Assembly: GCF_030295955.1 (NCBI RefSeq)
Contig: NZ_AP027363.1
Coordinates: 2,542,001 to 2,606,000 of the forward strand
DNA length: 64,000 bases
Reading direction: 5' to 3'
Source of the DNA: Thalassotalea agarivorans
Lineage (GTDB): Bacteria > Pseudomonadota > Gammaproteobacteria > Enterobacterales > Alteromonadaceae
Positions 10,301 to 19,346 of this stretch are shown here, in pieces (position 1 is the first letter of the stretch; every line of letters starts with the position of its first letter). A program made the translations under genes and the position numbers. Under the pieces are notes generated by a model, which saw nothing but the letters and a program-made list of their open reading frames with translations, did no database searches and was not told the DNA's origin.

Positions 10301-10382
10301 TCTATCTACCTTCTTAATTAGGTGGTTAGGTGAAATGATGCATAGTTTACCTTGCTTTCATTCCAGAGAGGTACGAGCAGTA

Positions 10383-10412
10383 CAAAAAAGGGCAAACTCT
10401 CGTTGCCCTTTT
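10383..10412 (-). terminator. TRAP operon terminator
   Basis: A perfect 10-bp stem (AAAAGGGCAA and its complement, 7-nt loop) at 10386-10412 lies directly after the substrate-binding-protein stop and has a T-rich tail on the minus strand. Confidence 0.85.
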
Positions 10413-10414
10413 AT

Positions 10415-11506
10415 TTATCTATTTTGATAATACTCTTTAATGGTTAAATCGTTGTAACCACGAATTTGTAATAGGAATTCGCTATACGACACCCATACTT
10501 TTGCAAAAGCTTCATCGTTTGCTACTTGTTCTTCGATGACTTCAAAGGTTGTTGCTTTTAACGCTTTAACGACAGCGTCAGGAAATTGCTTCACTTCAAC
10601 GCCATGCTTTTCTTTTAGTTCTTTCAAAGCGGTTAAATTACGCGCATTGTATTCATCTAGCGTATCTTCATTCACTGCTCTTGCAGCAACTTCAACGATT
10701 TTTTGCAGATCACTTGGCAAGCTATTAAACGCTTCTTCATTTATCAAAAACTCTAAACTTGCATTGGGCTCATGCCAAACCGTTGAATAATAATGATCTG
10801 CTGCTTGATAAAAACCAAAGGCTAAATCGTTGTATGGACCTACCCATTCGGTTGCATCAATAGCACCACTTTGCAATGAAGAAAAGATTTCGCCGCCTGG
10901 CAAGTTAACAGGAATACCACCCGCTTTTTTAAATACTTCACCACCCAAACCTGGGATGCGCATTTTTAGCCCTTGCAGATCGTCAATACTATTAATTTCT
11001 TTTTTAAACCAACCCGCAAATTGTGCACCCGTATGGCCCCCTGCCAAAGGAATAATGCCAAATGGTTTATACTGTTCACGCCACAATTCTATGCCGCCAC
11101 CATAATGTAACCATGCATTAAGTTCTGTCGCTGTCATACCAAAAGGCATTGCGCCAAAAATAGGTGCTGCAGGTATTTTACCTTTCCAGTAATAAGGGCC
11201 ACTGTGGCCCATTTGCACGGTACCACTAGAGACCGCATCAAACACTTCAAATCCAGGCACCAGTTCGCCAGCACCATAGACTTGCACGGTCAAACGACCA
11301 TTGGTCATTTCGTTTACATACTTTGCAAATTTCTCTGGTGCCATACCTAAACCTGGAAAGTTTTTCGGCCAAGACGTCACCATTTTCCATTTATAGGTTT
11401 GCTGCTCAACTGTTGAGGCTTCGCTTACTGTCTGCTCTTTTGAGCAACCGGCTACAAACAGCACCACCAAAGATGCTAACGCGACAACTCGTGTTTTAAA
11501 TCCCAT
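10415..11506 (-). CDS. TRAP transporter substrate-binding lipoprotein (DctP family)
   Basis: This is the periplasmic binding component of a tripartite ATP-independent transporter, 363 aa. The N-terminus has a signal peptide ending in a lipobox (FVAG-C21), so the protein is probably lipid-anchored. The mature part follows the DctP fold: TSWPKNFPGLG after the first strand, GELVPGFEVFDAVSSG, the conserved arginine segment MRIPGLGGEVF, and the ligand-site signature ATEWVGPYND. These features resemble the 2-oxo acid/monocarboxylate-binding branch (TakP-like) more than C4-dicarboxylate binders. That substrate call is an inference. The gene ends a dctQ-dctM-dctP operon, 15 bases after dctM. Confidence 0.9.
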   Translation of the reverse strand: MGFKTRVVALASLVVLFVAGCSKEQTVSEASTVEQQTYKWKMVTSWPKNFPGLGMAPEKFAKYVNEMTNGRLTVQVYGAGELVPGFEVFDAVSSGTVQMGHSGPYYWKGKIPAAPIFGAMPFGMTATELNAWLHYGGGIELWREQYKPFGIIPLAGGHTGAQFAGWFKKEINSIDDLQGLKMRIPGLGGEVFKKAGGIPVNLPGGEIFSSLQSGAIDATEWVGPYNDLAFGFYQAADHYYSTVWHEPNASLEFLINEEAFNSLPSDLQKIVEVAARAVNEDTLDEYNARNLTALKELKEKHGVEVKQFPDAVVKALKATTFEVIEEQVANDEAFAKVWVSYSEFLLQIRGYNDLTIKEYYQNR

Positions 11507-11521
11507 AACTATTCTCTCATT

Positions 11522-12904
11522 TTAATTGTAAATTTGTGCTGGCAACCAGGTAATAAGTGCCGGCCAAATTGCGAGTACTCCCAATAGTATCAGTTGCATG
11601 ATGATAAAGGGAATGACACCTTTGTATATAGCGGAGGTGGCAACTGTTTTAGGGGCCACACCTCTTAAATAAAAGAGTGCAAAGCCAAAGGGAGGTGTCA
11701 AAAAGGAGGTTTGCAAATTAATCGCTATCATGATGCCTAACCAAATAGGATCTAGCCCCATCGCCAATAAGACGGGGGCAACAATAGGCACAACGACGAA
11801 GGTTATTTCGATAAAATCGAGGATAAAACCTAATAAGAAAATGACTAACATTACAATTAGCGTTGCACCAATAACCCCACCTGGCATTTGCTCAAACACA
11901 CTTTGTACAAGCTCTTCTCCACCAAAGCCTCTAAATACTAAACTAAATAGGCTGGCACCAATCAGGATCAAAAAGACCATGGAGGTAATTTTTAGCGTGC
12001 TGTCCATCACGGCTTTAAGGTTTATTTTACTCAATTGGCGTTGCCAAGCTGCAAGCAACGTGGCACCCATAGCGCCAACACCTGCAGCTTCCGTTGGTGT
12101 AGCAAAACCCAGTAATATCGAACCAAGTACAGCAAAAATAAGTAACAATGGTGGAACAAGTGCCGAAAGTGTTTGCTTAAGTAAAGAAGTGGTTATGTCT
12201 GATTGCGCGTCCTGCGCTGACGCAGCTGGTGCAAAATCAGGTTTAATTTTCGCGAGGAAAAAGCTGTAAGCTATATACATCAGCACTAAAATCATGCCCG
12301 GTACCACGGCACCAGCAAATAAGTCACCTACAGAAACCGTTTCAGGGTTAAAGATCCCCATCGACAGTTGGGCTTTTTGATAGGCACTACTTAAAACGTC
12401 GCCCAACAACACAAGTGCAATCGATGGCGGAATGATCTGGCCTAAGGTTCCAGTTGCGCAAATAATCCCTGTTGAAAAACTGGTGTTATATCCACGTTTA
12501 AGCATTGTTGGTAGTGACAATAGCCCCATGGTTACGACCGTCGCACCGACAATCCCCGTACTGGCGGCAAGCAGCATACCAACAAAGGTAACAGCGATGG
12601 CTAACCCGCCTGGAAATCTGCCGAAGAGTATAGACATAGTGGTCAATAAATTCTCGGCAATTTTAGCGCGCTCTAACATCGCTCCCATAAACACAAAGAG
12701 CGGCACGGCAAGCAATGTTTGATTATTAACAACACCAAATAAACGACTCGGAAAGGCGTTAAGAAAAGCGGGCTCAAAATACCCGGTAGCAATACCGGCG
12801 CCAGCAAAAATCAGCGCAGTTCCCGCTAAAGATAAAGCTACGGGGTAACCTAGTAGTAGCACAAAGCAAACGACTACAAACATTAAAATGGCGATATATT
12901 CCAT
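11522..12904 (-). CDS. TRAP transporter large permease (DctM)
   Basis: This 460-aa membrane protein is the sodium-coupled transport subunit of the TRAP system, with about 12 helices of the ion-transporter superfamily. DctM signatures are visible: GYPVALSLAG near the N-terminus, AVPLFVFMGAMLERA, GIVGATVVTMGLLSLPTML, GTLGQIIPPSIALVLLGD and NLQTSFLTPPFGFALFYLRG. It is slightly longer than the usual 425-430 residues, with an extra hydrophilic stretch near residues 215-240. ATG 12904 starts one base after the dctQ stop codon. Confidence 0.93.
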   Translation of the reverse strand: MEYIAILMFVVVCFVLLLGYPVALSLAGTALIFAGAGIATGYFEPAFLNAFPSRLFGVVNNQTLLAVPLFVFMGAMLERAKIAENLLTTMSILFGRFPGGLAIAVTFVGMLLAASTGIVGATVVTMGLLSLPTMLKRGYNTSFSTGIICATGTLGQIIPPSIALVLLGDVLSSAYQKAQLSMGIFNPETVSVGDLFAGAVVPGMILVLMYIAYSFFLAKIKPDFAPAASAQDAQSDITTSLLKQTLSALVPPLLLIFAVLGSILLGFATPTEAAGVGAMGATLLAAWQRQLSKINLKAVMDSTLKITSMVFLILIGASLFSLVFRGFGGEELVQSVFEQMPGGVIGATLIVMLVIFLLGFILDFIEITFVVVPIVAPVLLAMGLDPIWLGIMIAINLQTSFLTPPFGFALFYLRGVAPKTVATSAIYKGVIPFIIMQLILLGVLAIWPALITWLPAQIYN

Positions 12905-12905
12905 G

Positions 12906-13421
12906 TTATGCCTCCTTTGCTTTTACAAGTATTAATGTGTTCTTACCTAACTCACTTAAGCCTTGTAGCGCCAGGGCAAAAGCAAACAGCAACAGGTAAG
13001 ATTTACTCAAATAAACAAAAGGCAAACCGCCGGCTTCGCCAGATTTTTCCATGATGCGCCAAGCGCTCGCTACGTAGTCAAAGCTGATCGTGAACACAAA
13101 CACACAAAACGGTAACAACAGAAAAAGTGTGCCGAGTAAATTTACCCAGGCTTTACCTTTATCTGAAAAGCGTTGATAAAAGATATCGACACGCACGTGA
13201 CCATCTTCTTTAAGCGTGTATGCCGCGCCTAGCAAAAACACCAAACCATGGAAATAAAGAACAGATTCCTGCATTGCTATCCAGCCTAAATTAAAGCCAT
13301 AACGCAAGACAACAATCAAAAAGGTAATAACCACCATCAGCAGCGTAAACCAAGCGATTACTCTGCCAGTAAGTTGAGAAAAGCGATCTAGGAAATGCAC
13401 TAGCGCTGTAATGATGTTCAT
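12906..13421 (-). CDS. TRAP transporter small permease (DctQ)
   Basis: This four-helix small membrane subunit partners the large permease. I choose ATG 13421 (171 aa, MNIITALVHFLDRF) because GGA lies nine bases upstream; TTG 13436 is the alternative. The family pattern is visible: helix 1 about 15-40, an LGWIAMQESVLYFHGLVFLLGAAYTL segment with the conserved E, then HVRVDIFYQRFS. It is the first gene of the operon. Upstream (13422-13547) I see no clear promoter. Confidence 0.88.
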   Translation of the reverse strand: MNIITALVHFLDRFSQLTGRVIAWFTLLMVVITFLIVVLRYGFNLGWIAMQESVLYFHGLVFLLGAAYTLKEDGHVRVDIFYQRFSDKGKAWVNLLGTLFLLLPFCVFVFTISFDYVASAWRIMEKSGEAGGLPFVYLSKSYLLLFAFALALQGLSELGKNTLILVKAKEA

Positions 13422-13547
13422 GAAAAATTCCGACAAGTGCTGCGGCGAGCTAGCGTCTCGGGGCAGCTTATTTTTTGTTATAGTCGGGAGATAATAGCGC
13501 TAATCTGGGGTAAGAGTAAACCATGCTTTTAGCATAGATTATTACCG

Positions 13548-13865
13548 TTATTTTTTACTACCACCCATACACTTAGGCGACAATGGTGTATTAGCTTGAT
13601 AGTGGTCTACCCACTCTTTTTGAGTATAAGTATGTAAGGCAAGTGCATGTATTTTTTCGGCAAGCTCTTCTTTTAATACCGCATTAACCAAACGATGACG
13701 TTTAATCAATCGTTCGCCTTCAAAGGCTTTCGCAACAATAATCACTTTAAAATGAGATTCACTGCCTGGCGCAACGTTATGCATATGGCTCTCATTGACT
13801 ACATCTAATTGATAAGGCTCAAATGCGGTTAAAAGTTTTTCTACAATGGTGTTTTCTACTGTCAT
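13548..13865 (-). CDS. bolA: BolA family protein
   Basis: BolA is a small cytoplasmic protein (105 aa) that binds monothiol glutaredoxins and acts in iron-sulfur trafficking and stress morphology. The fold is recognisable: an N-terminal helix (ENTIVEKLLTAF), the VVNESHMHNVAPGSESHFKVIIV strand pair with the conserved histidines, then the nucleic-acid-binding-like helix segment KRHRLVNAVLKEELAEKIHALALHTYT. ATG 13865 gives the usual N-terminus. It lies between the TRAP operon and alkB, both on the same strand. Confidence 0.92.
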   Translation of the reverse strand: MTVENTIVEKLLTAFEPYQLDVVNESHMHNVAPGSESHFKVIIVAKAFEGERLIKRHRLVNAVLKEELAEKIHALALHTYTQKEWVDHYQANTPLSPKCMGGSKK

Positions 13866-13920
13866 GGAATATTCACTAGCGATAATATACGCAACTATTT
13901 TACGAAATACTGGCTAAGCT

Positions 13921-14505
13921 TCACAACAGAATTTTTCGAAAAGTTAGGTTAATGCGTTCACTCATTGCCTTGGCGGTTCTTGGTAATGCATGTACATAAT
14001 TATGCTGAGTTTCACCTGACATCACTAATAAAGAACCGGGCGCTAACGCGAGCTTAGTTAACTGCTTTGTGCGCTTGTGCTTTAAATGAAACACGCGCTC
14101 AGCCCCCAAAGATAGAGATGCAATCACAGGATTTGTTCCCAGCTCCTTTTCATCATCACTATGCCAGCCCACGGTATCTTTCTGATTTCTGTATAAGTTT
14201 GCCAACACAGCATTAAAAGATGCCGAAGTTTCACGTTCTATGGTTTGTTTAATGCTCAACAACATAGGGTGCCAAGGGCGAGGCCACATCGTTAGTCCAG
14301 AATATTGATACTGCGTCCCCTCATCACCATACCAAGCTTGTAATCGAGGAATAGCAACCGATTTACCATACACAGTTATATTGTCTTGCTGCCAAGCAAG
14401 TTCTTGATAGAGCGTGTTGTATGCTTCAAAAGCAAATCGCTGACTTAAAAACTGCGGATAATAATCGACAGTAGCATCTTCTAACTTTACTGATATTTTT
14501 TGCAT
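13921..14505 (-). CDS. Alpha-ketoglutarate-dependent DNA repair dioxygenase (AlkB family)
   Basis: This Fe(II)/2-oxoglutarate dioxygenase repairs alkylated bases such as 1-methyladenine and 3-methylcytosine. I choose ATG 14505 (194 aa) because AAGG sits just upstream; an upstream TTG at 14541 has poor spacing. The family residues are visible: PRLQAWYGDEG, the nucleotide-recognition segment LANLYRNQKDTVGWHSDDE with the HxD iron ligands, SLGAERVFHLKH, the third ligand in TQHNYVHALP, and the 2-oxoglutarate arginines in RINLTFR. It resembles the ALKBH2/3-like branch. It is divergently transcribed from rlmG. Confidence 0.9.
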   Translation of the reverse strand: MQKISVKLEDATVDYYPQFLSQRFAFEAYNTLYQELAWQQDNITVYGKSVAIPRLQAWYGDEGTQYQYSGLTMWPRPWHPMLLSIKQTIERETSASFNAVLANLYRNQKDTVGWHSDDEKELGTNPVIASLSLGAERVFHLKHKRTKQLTKLALAPGSLLVMSGETQHNYVHALPRTAKAMSERINLTFRKILL

Positions 14506-14630
14506 ATAACCTTGTACGATTGGATCTGAAAAAATGTCCAATGCTCCAATATAAATGTATTTGCAAGCCCTAGCTTGCCACTGACTTTTTTGAGAAAATA
14601 GAGCCCAACCCTGTTTAACTAGTTCAGCTT

Positions 14631-15776
14631 ATGCAAAGTCCTTTTGTTGTCAACGAGCAACCACTGATACTTCATCGCTTTCCCATTGCGCAAGTCAATA
14701 GAAGCTTGCAAGCTTGGGATTCAGCAGATGAGTATATATTGCAACATCTAATGCAACATGATCTGCTAAATCAGCCACGCCGATTTTTAATTTTTAACGA
14801 CAGCTTTGGTGCGTTAACGTGCAATTTAACAGGCCATAACGTAACAGCCATTAATGACTCTTATGTTAGCCAACAAGGTATACGCTACAACTTGGACGAA
14901 AACTTTTTACCGTCAGAGAATATTACCCTACTGGACAGTTTGCATGAGTTACCTGAGCAAGTTGACATTATTTTGTTTAAGTTACCGAAAAGTAAAGCGC
15001 TACTTACCCATCAACTAGCCGCTGTTCGCAAGCAATATAGTAATAATGTTGTGTTTATTGCCGCAGGCAAAGCAAAGGAAATACACACTTCAACATTGGC
15101 ACTTTTTGAAAAGTATATTGGCGACACAAAAACCTCGCTAGCCGTAAAAAAATCGCGTTTAATCTTCAGTGAAATAAACACAGAGCCTGCGCTTCCCATG
15201 CCAGCGAATAAAACTTGGCCATTGGAAAACGGTGCGTTTACTATTCACAATCTTGCTAACGTTTTTGCCCGCGATAAGCTCGATATTGGTGCCCGTTTCT
15301 TTTTGCAACATTTACCTGAGCTAAAAGACGGACAGCAAATTATCGATTTGGGCTGTGGTAATGGCGTGATTGGGCTCAGTGCACTTGCCAAAAAATCTGT
15401 CACTGTTACCTTTACCGATGAATCCTATATGGCAATCGCATCTGCAAGAACCAATGTTGAAAAAAACCTGCCTGAAAAATTAGATAATGCGAACTTTTTG
15501 GTCAACGACTGTCTGACAGATATCGCCGACGCAAGTGCTGATGTGGTGCTGTGCAATCCACCTTTCCATCAACAACAAGCGACTACCGATCATATTGCAT
15601 GGCAAATGTTCAAACAAAGCTTTGCCGTATTGAAACCTGGCGGCGAGTTACGTATTGTGGGCAATCGACAATTAGGTTACCACGTTAAATTAAAACGACT
15701 TTTTGGCAATGCTACATTAATCGCTAGTGATAAAAAATTTGTAGTGCTGTCGGCAATAAAACAACATAACAACTAA
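14631..15776 (+). CDS. rlmG: 23S rRNA (guanine-1835-N2)-methyltransferase RlmG
   Basis: RlmG methylates G1835 of 23S rRNA using S-adenosylmethionine. The 381-aa length and two-domain layout fit RlmG better than the shorter RsmC. A degenerate N-terminal methyltransferase domain carries LQAWDSADEYILQ, FNDSFGALTC and IHTSTLALFEKY. The catalytic C-terminal domain carries the SAM motif IDLGCGNGVIGL (about 239-250) and the base-binding NPPFHQQ (about 304-310). ATG 14631 is the first start. The YajG-like lipoprotein gene starts 16 bases downstream, probably in the same transcript. Confidence 0.93.
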   Translation: MQSPFVVNEQPLILHRFPIAQVNRSLQAWDSADEYILQHLMQHDLLNQPRRFLIFNDSFGALTCNLTGHNVTAINDSYVSQQGIRYNLDENFLPSENITLLDSLHELPEQVDIILFKLPKSKALLTHQLAAVRKQYSNNVVFIAAGKAKEIHTSTLALFEKYIGDTKTSLAVKKSRLIFSEINTEPALPMPANKTWPLENGAFTIHNLANVFARDKLDIGARFFLQHLPELKDGQQIIDLGCGNGVIGLSALAKKSVTVTFTDESYMAIASARTNVEKNLPEKLDNANFLVNDCLTDIADASADVVLCNPPFHQQQATTDHIAWQMFKQSFAVLKPGGELRIVGNRQLGYHVKLKRLFGNATLIASDKKFVVLSAIKQHNN

Positions 15777-15791
15777 ATGTAAGGCTTACAT

Positions 15792-16346
15792 ATGAAAAAG
15801 ACTTTAGTTCTACTTGCAGCTGCCCTGCTTGCCGCTTGTGCTACACCCGTTAAACATGTCATTGTGGCGCCACTGATGATGTACACACCAAGCAAAGTGT
15901 ATTTAAACAAAGAAGCAAGTCTGACGGTGTCAGATGCACGTGCCTCAAAAAATGTACTTACCATCAACAAAAAAGATCAAGCCACTTATTTAGGTAGTCA
16001 AGAAGCACTAGATACCATTGTAGAAAGAGAGCTACGCATAGGTTTGTCAAAAAAAGGATTAACCTTAAACGGTGGCGCAAACAACAGCATCAACGTGGAG
16101 ATTAAACAAGCTGACACTGTGGTTGAGCAGACCATGACCGATTATGTTGCGAAAAACGAGTTCAACTTTTTAGTCACTGTTAAAAGCGGCGAAAAAACGT
16201 TAACCAAAACCTTTAAAATAAACGGCGAGAATAACGGTGTACTTAACGCTGATGTCGCTGTTATGGAAAGAGACTACAATCAAAACTTAGGCAAAATTAT
16301 CGCGCGTATTTTACAAAGCGCGGAAATTCAGCAAGCTATCAAGTAA
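15792..16346 (+). CDS. YajG family lipoprotein
   Basis: This 184-aa protein has a lipoprotein signal (LLAAALLAAC, acylated Cys about residue 16) and a predominantly beta/alpha mature domain. It matches the YajG family in the VSDAR motif, the KKGLTLNGGANNSINVEI region and a C-terminal helix (KIIARILQSAEIQQAIK). YajG-family lipoproteins are of unknown biochemical function. It lies between rlmG and an exported cyclophilin. Confidence 0.82.
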   Translation: MKKTLVLLAAALLAACATPVKHVIVAPLMMYTPSKVYLNKEASLTVSDARASKNVLTINKKDQATYLGSQEALDTIVERELRIGLSKKGLTLNGGANNSINVEIKQADTVVEQTMTDYVAKNEFNFLVTVKSGEKTLTKTFKINGENNGVLNADVAVMERDYNQNLGKIIARILQSAEIQQAIK

Positions 16347-16355
16347 ATTTAAGTT

Positions 16356-16952
16356 ATGAAAAATATCATCTTCATTGCATGCCTGGTATTAACAGCATTT
16401 AGCGCTAGTGCCACGCAAAAGAAAAATTTGGCTATCGACCCAGACAATTTATACCCGCAAGTAAAAATTGAAACGTCGATGGGTACCATGATTGTTGAAC
16501 TCGATAGAGTGCGGGCACCTATTACTGTCGACAACTTTCTCACCTATGTTGTTCAAGGTGAGTACAACGGTACGATTTTTCATCGTGTCGAAGCTGACTT
16601 TGTGGTGCAAGGTGGTGGCTTTACCAAAGACTACATGGTGAAAAGAGATAAAGGCAACATTTTCAATGAGTCAGGTAATGGTCTAAAAAACACCTTTGGC
16701 ACCATTGCCATGGCACGAGAAAGTGCGCCGCATTCAGCTAATCGCCAGTTTTTCTTCAACCTTGGAGATAACAAAAGTTTAGATCCTGGCAGACGCTGGG
16801 GCTACGCTGTATTTGGCATGATAGTCGAAGGTGACGAAGTGCTTGAAAAAATGGCACAAGTGAAAACTGATTACAATGATTATGTCGGTTGGGAAAACGT
16901 CCCTATTGAGCCTATCGTCATAACTAAAGTGACGCTACTAAGAGCACAGTAA
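16356..16952 (+). CDS. Exported cyclophilin-type peptidyl-prolyl isomerase
   Basis: This 198-aa protein catalyses cis-trans isomerisation of prolyl bonds. A cleavable signal peptide (residues 1-19, ending FSASA) makes it periplasmic, similar to PpiA. The cyclophilin core is clear: VELDRVRAPITVDNFLTYV, the catalytic FHRVEADFVVQGGG segment, AMARESAPHSANRQFFFNLGDN and AVFGMIVEGDEVLEKM. It starts 9 bases after the lipoprotein gene and is followed by a strong terminator, so it ends the rlmG transcript. Confidence 0.9.
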   Translation: MKNIIFIACLVLTAFSASATQKKNLAIDPDNLYPQVKIETSMGTMIVELDRVRAPITVDNFLTYVVQGEYNGTIFHRVEADFVVQGGGFTKDYMVKRDKGNIFNESGNGLKNTFGTIAMARESAPHSANRQFFFNLGDNKSLDPGRRWGYAVFGMIVEGDEVLEKMAQVKTDYNDYVGWENVPIEPIVITKVTLLRAQ

Positions 16953-16954
16953 GA

Positions 16955-16979
16955 TAAGCGAGCCATGGCTCGCTTTTTT
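16955..16979 (+). terminator. Terminator after the cyclophilin gene
   Basis: A 20-base perfect palindrome at 16955-16974 (AAGCGAGCCA and its complement) is followed by a run of six T. Confidence 0.85.
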
Positions 16980-17075
16980 GTGTCAGCTAATTACTGATAA
17001 AAGACCCACACTATTTCTATTTTTCTTTTCCTAGATTTCAAACATTTGTACAAAATATTACAAGTTTTTTAAGTT

Positions 17076-17103
17076 TTGACTTTGACAATTTCACGCTTAT
17101 AAA
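17076..17103 (+). promoter_or_regulatory. Sigma-70-like promoter upstream of the 108-aa gene
   Basis: TTGACT at 17076 and TATAAA at 17098 are separated by 16 bp. The site follows the terminator at 16979 and precedes the next plus-strand gene by about 140 bases. Confidence 0.6.
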
Positions 17104-17240
17104 CCATAACTATTTAGTGGATATTATAAAGATAAATTTGCGCACCTAAATAGCTTCCTTTTAGGGGTAATTGGTCAAGAAAAATGAATAATTTTCAATA
17201 TATTAGGTCTTCTGGCTTAAGGGACTTTTGTGGAGAAAAA

Positions 17241-17567
17241 ATGGTTGTTGAACAATTTATAAATGAAAAGATTCAACAAATTCACCACTATATTTCAGCG
17301 GTAATTTTGCATCAAATACATTATACCGAATTAGACAAATTTGTGACTGACACCATGGAAGAGTGGACGTTTTTTCAAGTAGCCGACGACATGCCAAGTA
17401 ACGCTAGAGAGCGTGTATTTTGGCATGTTATTCACGAAATTATGCTAAATGGCGCTCAATCGCTTGATACCAATTTGTATTTTAAAAGTGAGATAACAAC
17501 TTGCTTGGACTTTTTTCAAGGTACAGGAAGCTACCCCATCGATTGTGTTGGCTGGCGACCGGTTTAA
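17241..17567 (+). CDS. Uncharacterised 108-aa cytoplasmic protein
   Basis: I do not recognise this family. I choose ATG 17241 because GGAG lies five A bases upstream; the frame also opens from ATG 17184 without a ribosome site. The protein has no signal peptide or membrane helix. It is largely helical and acidic, with three cysteines, and ends in SYPIDCVGWRPV. Visible segments are INEKIQQIHHYISAVIL and FWHVIHEIMLNGAQS. A good promoter precedes it and ampG follows 96 bases later on the same strand. Its length, ribosome site and own promoter argue that it is real. Confidence 0.6.
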   Translation: MVVEQFINEKIQQIHHYISAVILHQIHYTELDKFVTDTMEEWTFFQVADDMPSNARERVFWHVIHEIMLNGAQSLDTNLYFKSEITTCLDFFQGTGSYPIDCVGWRPV

Positions 17568-17662
17568 GTTCACCATTTAAAATAAAAATAATTACTTCGA
17601 TGTCAGGCAACGATCTGTTAGTCTGACAATCGTCTCTTCGCATTTTGGCAAATAGTGTTTGC

Positions 17663-19246
17663 ATGACCGAATCCACTTCTTTTAGATCTGCCCTGTTATA
17701 TTTCAAAGATAAACGTCTCGTTACCATATTTTGTTTTGGTCTCGCTAGTGGTTTCCCATGGATCATGATTGGTTCCGCCATGACGGCATGGTTGTCTGAT
17801 GCTGGGTTAACACGTACTTCTATCGGATTGTTTGGTCTTATTTTTGGCGCATACAGCTTCAATTTTATGTGGTCGCCATTGGTCGATAGGCTCAAAGTTC
17901 CCTACCTTTGTAAGGCGTTAGGACAGCGTCGGGGATGGATTTTTGCCATGCAACTCATCATAGTATTAAGTTGTTTGGCGATCACGCAAATAGAAGTGGA
18001 AATAGGTCTAGCAACCCTCGCATTATGCGGACTCATTATCGCCATTAGCGGCGCTACACAAGACATTGCTATTGATGCTTATCGTATTGATATTTTATAT
18101 GACAAAGACAAAAACTATTTGGCCGCGGGTTCTGCGATGGCTACTTCCGGTTGGTGGACAGGTTACGCCGGTTTAGGCAGCATACCGTTTATTTTGGCCG
18201 ATAACCCAAATTGGCAGTGGCAGGAAATTTATTACGTGCTAGCACTAATAATGTTAGTGGTATCAATAGCAACATTTTTCGCCAAAGAGCCGGTTAATAA
18301 TCGCGCGCAAACACAAGCGAACATTCAACAACAATATCAGTTCGCTTTAGTGCAACATGACAAAAAGCCTGCATTAATGTTATTACCCTTAATGCTGATT
18401 TTTACCGCTATAGTATTGGCTTTTGTCGATGTAGGGCAACACATCATATCTAACAACCAACAAATCCTATTAACAAGTATTGTCGCCGTAGCAGGTTTAG
18501 TGTGGCTGGCAAGGCTACTCTATCAGCTGCAAGTCAACATTCATCAATTGCCTCAAGTGCAGTACACCGAGCAAAGCCCTACTTCAGTAAAAATTGCCGC
18601 GTGGGTGTTATCGACACTAGTCGCGCCACTGCAGGAATTCTTTCAACGTAATGGCGTGAAACTGTCTTTGTCATTGCTCGCTTTTATCTTTCTGTTTAAG
18701 TTGGGCGAGGCTTATTTAGGCCGCATGTCTATCGTGTTTTATAAAGAAGTTGGCTTTTCAAACAGTGATATTGCCTATTATTCAAAGCTTATCAATTGGG
18801 CAGTTACCATCGTCTTTTCTCTGATTGGCAGTATCTTCACCATTCGATTTGGTATTCTTAAAGGCTTGTTTATTGGCGGTATTGCTATGGCCAGTAGTAA
18901 CTTGCTGTTTGCTGTGATCGCGTTAGTAGGACCAAACAAAGGTCTATTTGCATTTACCGTGATTGTCGATGGCTTTACCTCTGCTTGGGGATCGGTGGCA
19001 TTTGTCGCACTACTGAGTGTGTTATGCAATAAAACCTTTACTGCATCACAGTATGCTTTAATGGCCTCTTTGGGCACATTAGCAAGGGTTTTATTAGGTT
19101 CCTATTCCGGCATATTAGTTGACGCATTGAACGGAAACTGGGCGTTGTTTTTTGTGTTAACCGCATTGATGGTCATTCCCAGTTTACTGTTCTTGTATGC
19201 GATACGAAAACCGATAAATCGACTGATTGAATCAAACAGCGAATAA
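17663..19246 (+). CDS. ampG: Muropeptide permease AmpG (MFS)
   Basis: This inner-membrane transporter imports GlcNAc-anhydroMurNAc-peptides released by cell-wall turnover. The 527-aa protein (from ATG 17663; the frame continues to TTG 17645) has about 14 helices and the AmpG hallmarks: FCFGLASGFPWIMIGSAMTAWL, KVPYLCKALGQRRGWI after helix 2, and the SGATQDIAIDAYRIDI motif (near residue 133) that typifies the AmpG/acetyl-CoA transporter group. A roughly 100-residue central insertion separates the halves. Neither candidate start has a strong ribosome site. Confidence 0.9.
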   Translation: MTESTSFRSALLYFKDKRLVTIFCFGLASGFPWIMIGSAMTAWLSDAGLTRTSIGLFGLIFGAYSFNFMWSPLVDRLKVPYLCKALGQRRGWIFAMQLIIVLSCLAITQIEVEIGLATLALCGLIIAISGATQDIAIDAYRIDILYDKDKNYLAAGSAMATSGWWTGYAGLGSIPFILADNPNWQWQEIYYVLALIMLVVSIATFFAKEPVNNRAQTQANIQQQYQFALVQHDKKPALMLLPLMLIFTAIVLAFVDVGQHIISNNQQILLTSIVAVAGLVWLARLLYQLQVNIHQLPQVQYTEQSPTSVKIAAWVLSTLVAPLQEFFQRNGVKLSLSLLAFIFLFKLGEAYLGRMSIVFYKEVGFSNSDIAYYSKLINWAVTIVFSLIGSIFTIRFGILKGLFIGGIAMASSNLLFAVIALVGPNKGLFAFTVIVDGFTSAWGSVAFVALLSVLCNKTFTASQYALMASLGTLARVLLGSYSGILVDALNGNWALFFVLTALMVIPSLLFLYAIRKPINRLIESNSE

Positions 19247-19346
19247 ACATTTCTATGCTTTACCGATCCCGTATTGGTATTCGTAGATTATTGTTTTATT
19301 ATGAATTCATGATTGAATATAAAACAAACAAGAACAGCCGTATATT

